Origin: an uncultured Wenzhouxiangella sp.
GTDB taxonomy: Bacteria; Pseudomonadota; Gammaproteobacteria; Xanthomonadales; Wenzhouxiangellaceae
Direction of reading: 5' to 3'
Assembly: GCA_913057195.1 (NCBI GenBank)
Contig: CAJXNL010000005.1
Span: 1-64,000 of the forward strand
Length of the DNA stretch: 64,000 nucleotides
Of the stretch, positions 18,253 to 27,273 are shown piece after piece. The first letter of the stretch is position 1. Every line of letters starts with the position of its first letter. The notes beneath the pieces are model-generated. The model saw only the letters and a program-made list of their open reading frames with translations. It made no database searches and was not told the origin of the DNA. A program made the position numbers and the translations under genes.

Positions 18253-20715
18253 TTAAAAAATTTCGTAAGGGTTATCGTCACCGCGCTCGCTCGCATCGGT
18301 TTGCATGGGGGGCAAGGCGTCCGCATGAAACCACTCCTGACGGGCATTGGCGGTGCCTGGGCGAACACGCAAACCTGTGTCAGGATCAATCCAGGCACTG
18401 GCAATGCCCACGGGCATGGGGACCTCATGCTCAGGCAGACCATCCAAGGCCTTGTCCATATAATCGACCCAAAACGGAAGGGCCGTTCGTCCGCCTTGTT
18501 CCAATCGACCCAATGACTCATAGTCATCCCGGCCGACCCACACCGTGGTGACCAAGCCGCCGCCTGAGCCGACAAACCAGGTGTCACGGAAATCATTGCT
18601 GGTGCCGGTTTTGCCTGCCAGATCATCACGACCAATGGCCAGCGCTCGGCGCCCGGTGCCTTCACGCACCACGTCTTTCATGACCGAGTGAATCAGCCAA
18701 GCGGTTTGAGGTGAAATGATCTCAGGAGCGGCATTCGGCACCACTGGACCGACAAACTCAGGGTCGATGTAATCCCCAATGACCCCGGTTTGTTGAGTTT
18801 GTGGACACGCTTGGCAGACCCGCGTCACCACCGGTTCAAGAACCACGTCGCCTTGATCGGTCTCGACCGTTTCTAGAATGCGCGGTTTGGGCTTGTGACC
18901 GCCATTGATAAACGCCGCATGGGTGGTGTTCACCGTCATAGGGGTCAGCGTGCCCGAACCCAACGCCATGGAGGGGCCATTCGGCAAGTTCTCTCTGGAG
19001 ATGCCCAAATCAGCGATGTAGTCGCGGGTGGTCTCTAAACCCATGCCCATCAGCAACCGAATGCTGATGAGGTTTCTCGACTCGACCATCGCCTCTCGAA
19101 GCGGCGTGGGCCCATAAAAGCGCTCAGAAAAATTTTGGGGGCGCCAGGTTTGTTGAGTGGAGGGATCCTCCACCACCACCGGGGCATCGTTGACCAGCGA
19201 GGCGAGGTGATATCCGTTGTCCAGTGCGGCGGCATAAACAAAGGGCTTGAACGCTGAGCCGGGTTGGCGTTGGCTTTGAGTGACCCGATTGTATTGGTTC
19301 TGCCCAAAATCGAGTCCGCCCATCAAAGCGCGGATGGCCCCCGTATCGGCGTCCATTGAGACCAGCGCCGCTTGCGCTTGGGGGATTTGTGTCAATTGCC
19401 ACTGGGCCTCATCGTCCAAGCGAACGCGAACCACGTCGCCGCGCTCGATCACATCATCGACTCGGTCGGGCCGTCGACCCAGCGCATCCAAAGCCAGATG
19501 CGCGCGCGCCCAGCGGACATCGGCCAAGCTCAGATCAATCCACTCGCCATCGCGGGTGTAGAGTCTGGCCTCATTGGCGCTGGCCTCAACCACCAAAGCC
19601 GGCATCAGATCCCCGATCATCTGGAATTCTTCCAGCGCCGCTAAGGCCGCTGCTTCATCCAAGGTCTCGACATTAAACCCTTCAGCGTCTCGGCCGATCA
19701 AAGTCAGCGGTGTCATGTCGAGCTGGTCTTCTGGACCCCGCCAGCCGTGGCGACGGTCGTAGCGACTTAATCCCCGCTCAATCGCGCGTTTGGCGGCGCG
19801 TTGCATCCGGGAGTTGACGGTGGTGCGGGCAATGAAGCCACCGGTGTAGGCCCGTTCAGCGCCGATTTGTTCCACAATCTCAAGCCGAGCCATTTCAGCG
19901 ACCCAAGGCGCAGACAGCTCAATTTCAGGGCCATGGTAGCGGGCGTTGTTGGGTTCGGTTTGCGCGGCTTCGGCCTCGGCTTGAGACACGTAGCCCAGCC
20001 GCGCCATGCGACCCAGCACCCAGTTCCGCCGAATCAGCGCGCCTGTGCGGTTGGTGATGGGGTTATCGCGCGAGGGGGCTTTCGGCAACGCAGCGATTTG
20101 GGCGATTTCGGCCAAAGTCAGCTCATCCACGGTTTTGCCGTAATACACCTGCGCGGCCGCCCCCACACCATAGGCGCGATGACCGAGGAACTCCTTGTTG
20201 AGATACAGCTCCAAAATCTCGTCTTTGGTGAGCACCTGCTCGATCTTCCAGGCCAAAAGAATTTCGCGCAGTTTCCGGGTGATGGAGTACTCCGTGGATA
20301 AAAAGAATCGCCGCGCCACCTGTTGGGTGATGGTGCTGCCGCCGGGCACGCGCCCTTGACCCATCGAAATCGCATACAGCCACACAGCTCGGAACGTGCC
20401 TCGCCAATCCACCCCAGGATGGCGATAGAACCGGTCATCTTCTGCAGCCAAGAAGGCCAGCTTCAAACGCTCGGGCATGTCGTCGAGCGCAATCGGCAGC
20501 CGACGCTGCTCACCCACCTCAGTAATCAGTCGATTGTCAGACGAGTAAATGCGCAGTGGAACCTGCAGCTCGACGTCTTTAAGCGAGTCGACCGACGGCA
20601 GGGTCGGATAGATCACCGCCACCGTGATCACCGCCGCTAAGGCGCCCGCGCCCATGGCATACAAGGCCCAGCGAAACAGCAGTGATCGTCGTGGTGATGT
20701 CGATGTTCGGGTCAT
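18253..20715 (-). CDS. mrcA: Penicillin-binding protein 1A
   Basis: An 820-residue bifunctional peptidoglycan synthase. After one transmembrane helix (residues about 15-36) comes the GT51 glycosyltransferase domain with catalytic Glu92 in AEDDRFYRHPG and the motif GGSTITQQ. An OB-like insertion follows at about 330-445, as in E. coli PBP1A. The transpeptidase domain has SAFK (active Ser487), the SxN motif SRN at 546-548, and KTGTS at 702-706. The start at 20715 leaves an ordinary cytoplasmic tail; 20745 is possible. The gene is divergent from pilM, the same arrangement as ponA/mrcA and pil or hof genes in many Gammaproteobacteria. Confidence 0.96.
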   Translation of the reverse strand: MTRTSTSPRRSLLFRWALYAMGAGALAAVITVAVIYPTLPSVDSLKDVELQVPLRIYSSDNRLITEVGEQRRLPIALDDMPERLKLAFLAAEDDRFYRHPGVDWRGTFRAVWLYAISMGQGRVPGGSTITQQVARRFFLSTEYSITRKLREILLAWKIEQVLTKDEILELYLNKEFLGHRAYGVGAAAQVYYGKTVDELTLAEIAQIAALPKAPSRDNPITNRTGALIRRNWVLGRMARLGYVSQAEAEAAQTEPNNARYHGPEIELSAPWVAEMARLEIVEQIGAERAYTGGFIARTTVNSRMQRAAKRAIERGLSRYDRRHGWRGPEDQLDMTPLTLIGRDAEGFNVETLDEAAALAALEEFQMIGDLMPALVVEASANEARLYTRDGEWIDLSLADVRWARAHLALDALGRRPDRVDDVIERGDVVRVRLDDEAQWQLTQIPQAQAALVSMDADTGAIRALMGGLDFGQNQYNRVTQSQRQPGSAFKPFVYAAALDNGYHLASLVNDAPVVVEDPSTQQTWRPQNFSERFYGPTPLREAMVESRNLISIRLLMGMGLETTRDYIADLGISRENLPNGPSMALGSGTLTPMTVNTTHAAFINGGHKPKPRILETVETDQGDVVLEPVVTRVCQACPQTQQTGVIGDYIDPEFVGPVVPNAAPEIISPQTAWLIHSVMKDVVREGTGRRALAIGRDDLAGKTGTSNDFRDTWFVGSGGGLVTTVWVGRDDYESLGRLEQGGRTALPFWVDYMDKALDGLPEHEVPMPVGIASAWIDPDTGLRVRPGTANARQEWFHADALPPMQTDASERGDDNPYEIF

Positions 20716-20855
20716 GGTGAATGCCGTGCGCCCATTGTTGGGCATGGGTTGTTGGCTTGGACGTTGGAATCGTCAAAAAGTGCCAACATCAATCCCAGTA
20801 TACGGACTTGGCTGTCAGCATACCAAGCCGGTCCACAAGAAAAAGGCGACACCCC

Positions 20856-21788
20856 ATGGCTCCATGGTCCCGATTTCGGTTAGGTGCCCGGCGCGCGGCG
20901 CCGGTGGTGGCACTGGACTGGACAGATCAACACTGGGTGGCGGCCTGGATTCAACCTGCCAATTTGCAGCGAGTGTATGTCACTCAGCCCATTGATGTTG
21001 CAACGCCCGGCTCGCCGTCCGATCGCCCAGATGCGGATGCGGTCAGCGAGGTGCGACATTGGTTACAGGCCCACGTTGGCCGACCCCAAGCGGTGGTCAT
21101 GGCATTGCCTGCCAGCGCCGTGGACCAGACCTGGGTCTGGGCGCCGCTGACTGTGGACTTAAGCGACATCAACGCTTTGGAGACATCGATGCCGACCGTC
21201 TGGGCCGATGCGGGCTGGACCTTTGTGCCTGCTCAGCACCAGACGCGCCACGTTGATGTGGCCCCGGTCCGTGCCGAGACCAGGCCAGGCCAGGTGCATG
21301 AGACACCCGTGTCCGATGAGGGTCAGTGGTGGGTCGCGGCGGCACCGGAGGTGGTGGCGCAGTTTGAGGCCTGGTGCGATGAGCTGGGCGCGCCGCTGAA
21401 GGCATTGGATGTTCGCGCCGCGGCGCTGGCGCGTGCCGTTCAGGCCCGCCATCGGGGCGATTGGCCGGTGCTGTTGGTGGATGATCACTGCGGCCAGACC
21501 CAGTGGTTGATTGTCGAGCCCAGTGGCGTCCGAGGTGTTCAGTCATTCGACCACCGACGCCTATCGTCAGCAGAGCACCGCGATCACGCGTTGACTCAAC
21601 TGCAAGCCGCCCTGGCGGAGTTGACTTCGGCGGTGTGTCTCTGCACGGGTGAGGCCGCCTCGTGGATGGCGCCCGTGGCGGCTGCGTTGGGCCTGGAGGT
21701 GAGGCCTTCGCTGACCGAAGACCCCGACATTTCGGTGTGCACCGCCATGGTCGATGGACTGTTGGACGGTTGGGCTGAGCGGAGGTGA
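20856..21788 (+). CDS. pilM: PilM/HofM-like pilus assembly protein
   Basis: A 310-residue protein in the pilM position, divergent from mrcA and overlapping-to-adjacent with pilN. PilM is an actin-like cytoplasmic protein that binds the PilN tail. The sequence is strongly diverged: only the first strand (VVALDWTDQHWVAAW) and the general layout agree with the family. It looks closer to the short E. coli HofM type than to canonical PilM (about 350 aa). The assignment therefore leans on gene order. The ATG at 20856 has AAGG about 10 nt upstream. The next gene's ribosome-binding site GGAGGTGAGG overlaps the stop codon. Confidence 0.75.
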   Translation: MAPWSRFRLGARRAAPVVALDWTDQHWVAAWIQPANLQRVYVTQPIDVATPGSPSDRPDADAVSEVRHWLQAHVGRPQAVVMALPASAVDQTWVWAPLTVDLSDINALETSMPTVWADAGWTFVPAQHQTRHVDVAPVRAETRPGQVHETPVSDEGQWWVAAAPEVVAQFEAWCDELGAPLKALDVRAAALARAVQARHRGDWPVLLVDDHCGQTQWLIVEPSGVRGVQSFDHRRLSSAEHRDHALTQLQAALAELTSAVCLCTGEAASWMAPVAAALGLEVRPSLTEDPDISVCTAMVDGLLDGWAERR

Positions 21789-21794
21789 GGGGTG

Positions 21795-22361
21795 ATGCTG
21801 TTTAATCTACTGGATTGGCGAGGACGCGCGAGGCGAATCAAGACCCGACGCTACCTTGTCATGCTGGCGATGTTGGGAATCGGAATCGCCCTGAGCCAAG
21901 CTTGGATCGCCTCTCGACACCAAGCGCGTCTCATTGCAGCCGAACAGACCTTGAAGCGCCAAAATGCTGAGTTCGACACCCTCAATCAAACGCTCGATCG
22001 GTTGACCGAAGCGGTGGCCGACCAGGAAGCCCGCGCCGCCGATTGGACTCGAGACATTGACATGCTCACGGGCATTGCTTCGATCACTGAACCTGATACG
22101 GGGGTCTTGGAGGTGATGATCCGCGCCCGACCCAACTGGGTGTGGCTCGATCGAGCCACGCATTATTTGATTCAGCCGAGCTCACCGGACGCCATGCCCA
22201 CTCGCGCGCTGCGCGTTGAGGGGCGTGGCCTCACCGCAGCGGAGGTGTTGGCGTATCAAGCGCGCTTGGCCGAACGATTGCCACATCAGCACGTCGAGCT
22301 TTTGGATCAACAGCAAAATGCCCAAGGCTTAAGCCGATTTGTGTTGGAGCTTCGGCCATGA
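21795..22361 (+). CDS. pilN: PilN-like type IV pilus assembly protein
   Basis: A 188-residue protein with the typical PilN N-terminus FNLLDWR (compare INLLPWR, which binds PilM), one transmembrane helix at about 21-40 and a coiled coil at about 50-95 (AAEQTLKRQNAEFDTLNQTLDRL), followed by a periplasmic ferredoxin-like domain. GTG at 21792 and ATG at 21795 are both possible starts behind a strong GGAGGTGAGG. Its stop overlaps the next start as ATGA, so the genes are probably translationally coupled. Confidence 0.8.
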   Translation: MLFNLLDWRGRARRIKTRRYLVMLAMLGIGIALSQAWIASRHQARLIAAEQTLKRQNAEFDTLNQTLDRLTEAVADQEARAADWTRDIDMLTGIASITEPDTGVLEVMIRARPNWVWLDRATHYLIQPSSPDAMPTRALRVEGRGLTAAEVLAYQARLAERLPHQHVELLDQQQNAQGLSRFVLELRP

Positions 22362-23362
22362 CCGTCGGCAGGCGGGCCACAGCGTGGGCGCAAACAGAGT
22401 GGTCCACCATTGGCGTGGCGCCCGGCCAGGTTCGCGCATCGGTGGGCTTGGCTTGGGCCTTGGTCTGTTTGTGGTTGGGACAGGCCATGATGGTCGAACC
22501 CACGAAAAGACGCCTGGATCACACCCAAGCGCGGCTTGAGCAAGTGGATCAACGGGTGGCGGTGGCCAAAAAAGCCATCGCTGCGGATCAAGAGACCCTG
22601 GCTGAGCATCAACAAACCGCCCGCCGCCACCGGCGTTTGGCTGAGCGCATGACGCGCCTGGCTTCTCAACACGCTTGGCTTTCGCACGCTCGAGGCGAAG
22701 CGGCGCATCGAGGCTTAACCGTTGCTTTTCTTCGCCCGGCACAAAGGCTTGCGCCGCTCGATGACACGAATGCGCTGGATGCGGCTGGGCTGGTGAAACC
22801 GTTGGACTTGGATTGGATGCTGAGTCAACAGGGGCTGAACTTTTTTGATGTCGAGCTGCAAGCCACGGGCCGAGTGTTGGCCGTGTTGGATTGGTTGCAG
22901 GCCGCACAAACCGCCCGTATCGGCGGGCGTGTGATGCTGCATTGGGCGACGTTGATCCCCGAGGCGCATGACAAACAGGGCAGGGTGCGACTTCAGGCGC
23001 GGTTTCGGGTCTTAGGGTTGCCCAGCGACACACCACCTCCCCACCCGGTGTGGGCAAGCTTATCGACGGGCGGCAGCGGCGATGGGGATGCCGCATTCTC
23101 AGCGATGGATTCGGTGGTGTGGCAAAGCCCCGGCGCGGATTGGTGGCAGGCTCTTCCATTGGACCGGCTGCGGCTGGTGGGCATCGGACACTTGAATGAT
23201 CAACCATGGGCCTGGGTGCTGGACCCGACGGGCAGGCTGCGGGCGCTGAGTGAGGGCAGTCCGATCGGGGCTGAGGGCCGCTCGGTGGTCGCCATTGAGT
23301 CCGATGGGGTGACGCTCAGCGCCACGGGGGATCAATCCACGCGGGTGTGGACATGGCAATAA
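22358..23362 (+). CDS. PilO-PilP fusion protein
   Basis: A 334-residue protein that appears to combine PilO and PilP. Residues 27-46 form one transmembrane helix, 50-105 a coiled coil (RRLDHTQARLEQVDQRVAVA) and about 125-215 a PilO-like periplasmic domain. The C-terminal 65 residues (LPLDRLRLVGIGHLN..PWAWVLDPTGRLRALSEGSPIGAEGRSV) match the PilP beta-domain, including the strand-turn pattern ending in a G-x-x-G of the PilP 'G..V..I' core. Free PilP is normally a lipoprotein; here no lipobox exists and no separate pilP lies between this gene and the secretin. Overlaps pilN by 4 bp and the secretin by about 10 bp. Confidence 0.72.
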   Translation: MTVGRRATAWAQTEWSTIGVAPGQVRASVGLAWALVCLWLGQAMMVEPTKRRLDHTQARLEQVDQRVAVAKKAIAADQETLAEHQQTARRHRRLAERMTRLASQHAWLSHARGEAAHRGLTVAFLRPAQRLAPLDDTNALDAAGLVKPLDLDWMLSQQGLNFFDVELQATGRVLAVLDWLQAAQTARIGGRVMLHWATLIPEAHDKQGRVRLQARFRVLGLPSDTPPPHPVWASLSTGGSGDGDAAFSAMDSVVWQSPGADWWQALPLDRLRLVGIGHLNDQPWAWVLDPTGRLRALSEGSPIGAEGRSVVAIESDGVTLSATGDQSTRVWTWQ

Positions 23363-24588
23363 GGCGGGGCTTGTGGCTTGCGGGATGGGCTGGGTGGGCC
23401 GGCCTTGCGCTGGCCGGCGCGACCGCATCTGCTCAATCGGTGAGCGTCGAGTTCCAAGACGCGCCTTTGGATCAGGTCGTGTTCGAGTTGGCCGAGCTGA
23501 CGCCATTGGATGTTGTTTTGGCCGAACCCATCGAGGCTCAGGTCAGCGTGAACATCGACCGCCAACCGATTCATGATGTGTTGGCACTGATCACCCACCT
23601 GCACGGGCTCAAGATGCGTGAAGTGTCTGGGGTCTGGGTGGTGGCGACCCCAAGTTATTGGACCGAACATGATGCGCGACAGCCACTGGTTCGGGAGGGC
23701 CACACTTTGACTCATCGCAACGTGGGCGAAGTGGTTGAGCTGGTGGATGGCATGCTGTCTGCCAAGGGTGAGGTGCATGTCGATCACACCCACAACCGGC
23801 TCTGGATTGAAGACACTGCCGCTCAGATGAGTGCGATCAAAGACCGATTGCGCGAGCTGGATCAACCCATCGCCCAGGTGCTGATTGAATCGCGCATCGT
23901 GATCGCCAATCGCGACTTCAATCGCGCTTTGGGCATGCGGTTTGGGGTGCGACCACAGTCGGCAGAACCCACCCCATCGACCGCCGCTTCAGCGGGCGTT
24001 GAACTGCCGGCTGTGGGCGCTTCAGGGCGATTCAATCTGGCGGTGTTAAGCGCGCGCTATCGCCTTGATGCAGAGTTGAGTGCATTGGAGGCCACCGGTG
24101 AGGGCCGGGTGATTTCAACGCCGAGAATCTTGGTGGCCAATCGGGCTGAGGCGTTTATTCAGCAAGGGGTCGCGGTCCCATTTGAGGCGGTGCAAAGCGC
24201 TCAAAGCGGCAATGCCGGGGCGGTGAGCGTGCAGTTTCGTGAAGCGGCTCTGGCGCTTCGAGCCACGCCCCTGATCCTGCCCGATGGACGCATCCAACTG
24301 GATCTGGGGATCACCCAAGACACGGTCGGTCAGATCTACCAAACCGGGCGGGGTGGGTCAGTGCCTTCGATCGACACCCGACAGTTGGGCACGCGCGTGT
24401 GGGTCGACGATGGGCAAACGCTGGTGCTCGGCGGAATTTTTCAAGCGCAGGACAACGCGTTGAACGCATCCGTGCCCATCCTGTCTGCGGTGCCTGGCCT
24501 GGGTCGATTGTTTCGTCGATCGAGTGAGGATGACCAGCGTCGAGAGCTGTTGATCTTTATCACCCCCACAGTGCTCTCTGCCGATTGA
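23353..24588 (+). CDS. Short PilQ/HofQ-type secretin
   Basis: A 411-residue outer-membrane secretin with a signal peptide (GLWLAGWAGWAGLALAGATASAQ). Two small N-domains follow (VSVEFQDAPLDQVVFELAEL; LTHRNVGEVVELVDGMLSAK) and then the secretin core, with VLIESRIVIANRDFNRALGMRFG, VISTPRILVANRAEAFIQQG and the signature VPILSAVPGLGRLFRRSSEDDQRRELLIFITP. Canonical PilQ is about 700 residues with AMIN domains that bind peptidoglycan; these are missing, as in E. coli HofQ (412 aa). GTG at 23347 is an alternative start. The usual downstream aroK-aroB genes are absent. Confidence 0.88.
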   Translation: MAIRRGLWLAGWAGWAGLALAGATASAQSVSVEFQDAPLDQVVFELAELTPLDVVLAEPIEAQVSVNIDRQPIHDVLALITHLHGLKMREVSGVWVVATPSYWTEHDARQPLVREGHTLTHRNVGEVVELVDGMLSAKGEVHVDHTHNRLWIEDTAAQMSAIKDRLRELDQPIAQVLIESRIVIANRDFNRALGMRFGVRPQSAEPTPSTAASAGVELPAVGASGRFNLAVLSARYRLDAELSALEATGEGRVISTPRILVANRAEAFIQQGVAVPFEAVQSAQSGNAGAVSVQFREAALALRATPLILPDGRIQLDLGITQDTVGQIYQTGRGGSVPSIDTRQLGTRVWVDDGQTLVLGGIFQAQDNALNASVPILSAVPGLGRLFRRSSEDDQRRELLIFITPTVLSAD

Positions 24589-24595
24589 ATCGAGC

Positions 24596-24601
24596 TACAC
24601 T
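24596..24601 (+). promoter_or_regulatory. Candidate -10 box (TACACT) for msrC
   Basis: TACACT followed by GG ends 9 bp before the ATG at 24611. If used, the transcript would begin within a few bases of the start codon and be nearly leaderless. Confidence 0.35.
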
Positions 24602-24610
24602 GGCCAACCT

Positions 24611-25120
24611 ATGACCACAAACACTTACAGCAGCGCTCCTGAACACATCACCGGGGTTTACCGCGACCTTAGTATGCAAGCGCAAGCCTTACTGGCGGGC
24701 CAGACACACCGCGTGGCCAACGCCGCCAATTTGGTTGCGCTGATCCATCAACACCTAGAGCGCATCAACTGGGTCGGGTTTTATTTTTTAGATGATGACC
24801 CTCAGGGTCAGGGTGAGCCCGTGTTGATTGTCGGCCCCTTTCAAGGCAAACCAGCGTGTGTGCGCATTGAGAAAGGCCAGGGCGTGTGTGGTGCGGCGGT
24901 GGCGAGCGGTCAGACCCAGCGGGTGGCCGATGTGCACGCGTTTGAGGGCCACATTGCTTGCGATCCTCAATCGCGCTCTGAAATCGTCATCCCGGTGCGA
25001 CACTCTGATCAAATCATCGGCGTGTTGGATATCGACAGCCCCGAGCCGGATCGTTTCAGTGCTGCCGATCAGGCAGGGCTGGAACATTTGGTCGACTGCT
25101 ACAGCCACTCACTCGGCTGA
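24611..25120 (+). CDS. msrC: Free methionine-(R)-sulfoxide reductase, GAF domain
   Basis: A 169-residue single GAF-domain enzyme that reduces free methionine-R-sulfoxide. The three redox cysteines are present as C83 (KPACVRIE), C93 (GQGVCGAAV) and C117 (HIACDPQSRSEIVIPV), matching the spacing of Cys84, Cys94 and Cys118 in E. coli fRMsr. NWVGFYFL and GVLDIDSP are further family signatures. The gene overlaps the convergent sixA by 22 bp at its 3' end. Confidence 0.93.
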   Translation: MTTNTYSSAPEHITGVYRDLSMQAQALLAGQTHRVANAANLVALIHQHLERINWVGFYFLDDDPQGQGEPVLIVGPFQGKPACVRIEKGQGVCGAAVASGQTQRVADVHAFEGHIACDPQSRSEIVIPVRHSDQIIGVLDIDSPEPDRFSAADQAGLEHLVDCYSHSLG

Positions 25121-25584
25121 ACCACCTCCTCGATGGCCCCGACACCCGGGTGCAGCGGCAGCGCCACCGATAGGCGCACCAGCGTGCCAGGCTTCATCCC
25201 CGGCGGCGGCAACGGCTCGGCCAGCCAGCCCACAACATCAGCCAATCCAGGGTTGTGACCGACCAACCAAACCGGCCGTGGGTGATCGGCCAGGCGGGTG
25301 ATCAGCGCCACCAAATCACCTGCGCTCGCGGCCCACAGCGCTTCCATCTGTTCAGGGACGGCGCCCGGCACCCCGCGCGTGACTTCATCAATCGTTTGAG
25401 TGGTCCGAGCGGCAGGCGAAAAGCCGATGGTGGCGGGCATGGGATGCTGGGTCAGTCGGTCTTTGAGCCAGCGGTTCAGGATCTGGCATGTGGCCAGGCC
25501 CGCCTTTGACAGTTCGCGGTCTCGATCGTGGCCGCTCGCCGCGGTGGGTTCGGCTTGGGCGTGTCTGAGCAGCCACAGTTCCAT
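25099..25584 (-). CDS. sixA: SixA-type phosphohistidine phosphatase
   Basis: A 161-residue phosphatase of the histidine phosphatase superfamily. The catalytic LLRHAQAE (His8) opens the protein and VGHNPGL supplies the second histidine. SixA removes phosphate from histidine in phosphotransfer domains, for example of ArcB or PTS proteins. The ATG at 25584 was chosen since SixA proteins start just before the LRHA motif; the frame extends to 25599. It is the last gene of a possible three-gene minus-strand unit with the dehydratase and amidase genes upstream (15-bp gap). Confidence 0.88.
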   Translation of the reverse strand: MELWLLRHAQAEPTAASGHDRDRELSKAGLATCQILNRWLKDRLTQHPMPATIGFSPAARTTQTIDEVTRGVPGAVPEQMEALWAASAGDLVALITRLADHPRPVWLVGHNPGLADVVGWLAEPLPPPGMKPGTLVRLSVALPLHPGVGAIEEVVQPSEWL

Positions 25585-25599
25585 GCCCGTCAGACTCAC

Positions 25600-26589
25600 C
25601 TAGGCCGCGTCAATTAAAGGTGAGGGGAGATCCAGATTGCCCCCCGAGAGCACCACGCCCACGCGCTGGCCCGCGAAGCGCTCGGGATGCTTCAGCACGC
25701 CGGCCAAAGCCACCGCGCCCGAGGGCTCGATGACTTGCTTGAGGTCTTCCCACAGCCAGGTCATGGCCGACACGATCGACGCCTCACTGACACAAATCAC
25801 ATCATCAATGTGGCGTTGAATGATCTCAAAGTTCAACTCGCCTACCAGGGCGCGGAGGCCATCAGCGATGGTGTCAGGTTGGTGGTCTGAGATGCGGCGT
25901 CGGGCTTGGATGGAGCGGTAAGTATCATCAGCGCCGCTCGGTTCGACGCCAACGATGCGCGGGCGTTGGTTCACAGGCAGCCCTTGGGCCGCCAGAATGA
26001 TGCCCGATATCAAGCCCCCGCCGCCGATGGGCGAGACGATCACATCGAGCGCGTCGACTTGGCGCATCAGCTCCAGGCCCAGGGTGCCTTGGCCAGCGAT
26101 GATGTGGGGGTGATCGTAGGGTGGGATCGGCCACCAGCCCGCGGCCACCCAACGTGCCAGCCCGGCCTCGCGGGCGTGTTGGTTCGGTGCGCAGTGCTCC
26201 ACCACCCCACCGTGTCGGCCCACGGCGTCCACTTTGGCCTGAATGGCCCCTTGCGGCATCACCACGCGGGCGGGAATGCCCATGCGCTGAGCCGCCAACG
26301 CGAGGGCGGCGCCGTGGTTGCCCGAGGAGTGGGTGGCGACGCCGGGACAGTGCTCATCGAGGTGTGAGACCGCGTGTGACGCACCCCGAAATTTAAATGA
26401 GCCTGTTTTTTGCAGGTGTTCGCACTTAAAAAAAATCGATGCCGACAAGGCCTCATCCAACGCGGGCGCGGTGAGGATGGGGGTTTGCTCGATCATCGAG
26501 GCGATCCGCTGATGAGCATCCACCACGTGGTCATAACTCAAAGCCGTCGTGGGGGCTGTTGGGTGACGGGGGGCCTTATCGGCGGACAT
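25600..26589 (-). CDS. Threonine/serine dehydratase-like PLP enzyme
   Basis: A 329-residue fold-type II PLP enzyme. The cofactor lysine is K66 in KTGSFKFRGA, the phosphate-binding serine loop is SSGNHGAALALAA and the glycine loop PIGGGGLISG is present. Family members deaminate threonine or serine to oxoacids, or racemise serine. There is no C-terminal ACT domain, so it is a catabolic or racemase-like form rather than feedback-regulated IlvA. An S-G-G-N motif close to the C-terminus (VVLSGGNLDL) is also typical. The start overlaps the end of the amidase gene by 14 bp. Confidence 0.88.
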   Translation of the reverse strand: MSADKAPRHPTAPTTALSYDHVVDAHQRIASMIEQTPILTAPALDEALSASIFFKCEHLQKTGSFKFRGASHAVSHLDEHCPGVATHSSGNHGAALALAAQRMGIPARVVMPQGAIQAKVDAVGRHGGVVEHCAPNQHAREAGLARWVAAGWWPIPPYDHPHIIAGQGTLGLELMRQVDALDVIVSPIGGGGLISGIILAAQGLPVNQRPRIVGVEPSGADDTYRSIQARRRISDHQPDTIADGLRALVGELNFEIIQRHIDDVICVSEASIVSAMTWLWEDLKQVIEPSGAVALAGVLKHPERFAGQRVGVVLSGGNLDLPSPLIDAA

Positions 26590-27157
26590 AAGCGCTCAAT
26601 CTGGTGCGCGCATACACCGTCTCCCAGGGAAACGTGGGGCCAGGGTCAAGCTTGCGGCGCACGGTTTGGGTGGGATCATCGCTGGCGGGCACCCTGTCCA
26701 GATCGAGCTCATCATGCCCGGCGATGTGATGCAACCTCGGCAAGCGGACTTGAAGCTGATCAAGCAAGTTGATCAGTGCCTCAATCTGGACATCGGGATA
26801 CGGTGTCGACCAATCTTGGTGGTCGGTTGCGTACCAATTGGGGTAGCGTCCGGGGTGGACCAGTTCGATGCCCAGCGAGGCGTGATTGTGCCCTTTGACA
26901 TGGTGGGCCACCCGATCCGGTGTGACCCAGCACGCCACTTGACCATCCGTGTCAATGTAAAAATGACCGCTGTTGCCGGTTTGAGTGGCGGGGTAGTGAA
27001 TCATCTCGGCATAGCGCCTGGCCTCGGCCAACGTGGGCAGCTCAGTGGCATGGATCACCACCACGTTCACCTCGATCAGACCACGCGCTTGCAGTCCCTG
27101 AATGTAGGGCAACAAGTTCACCGTCCAGGGGGTGTTGTCCAGCCAATCGTCTTGCAT
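26576..27157 (-). CDS. N-acetylmuramoyl-L-alanine amidase (Amidase_2/AmpD fold)
   Basis: A 193-residue zinc amidase. The zinc ligands are recognisable as H36 in VVVIHATE, H148 in HIAGHDELD and D171 in RKLDPGPTFPW, with SGHFYIDTDGQV and SLGIELVH as fold motifs. It cleaves the bond between muramic acid and the stem peptide. No signal peptide is visible, so like AmpD it probably acts in the cytoplasm on recycled muropeptides. Overlaps the following dehydratase gene, implying cotranscription. Confidence 0.88.
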   Translation of the reverse strand: MQDDWLDNTPWTVNLLPYIQGLQARGLIEVNVVVIHATELPTLAEARRYAEMIHYPATQTGNSGHFYIDTDGQVACWVTPDRVAHHVKGHNHASLGIELVHPGRYPNWYATDHQDWSTPYPDVQIEALINLLDQLQVRLPRLHHIAGHDELDLDRVPASDDPTQTVRRKLDPGPTFPWETVYARTRLSAYVRR

Positions 27158-27230
27158 GAGGTCATCTTACCGCAGGCCAGACCACCCCATCCATGACCTT
27201 GGACACAGGCAAAGCGGGTGGGCCTGGCGT

Positions 27231-27236
27231 TACAAT
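27231..27236 (+). promoter_or_regulatory. Candidate -10 box (TACAAT) for the Pcm-like gene
   Basis: TACAAT lies 37 bp upstream of the ATG at 27274 in a short divergent intergenic region. No good -35 match is seen. Confidence 0.35.
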
Positions 27237-27273
27237 AGTGCGTTGAAAGCTGGCATGAACCAAAGGCAAGCCC

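Noticed and set aside
22358-23362. Possible frameshift joining pilO and pilP
   Set aside because: The frame is continuous with no internal stop and no Shine-Dalgarno plus start at the domain boundary, so a natural fusion is simpler.
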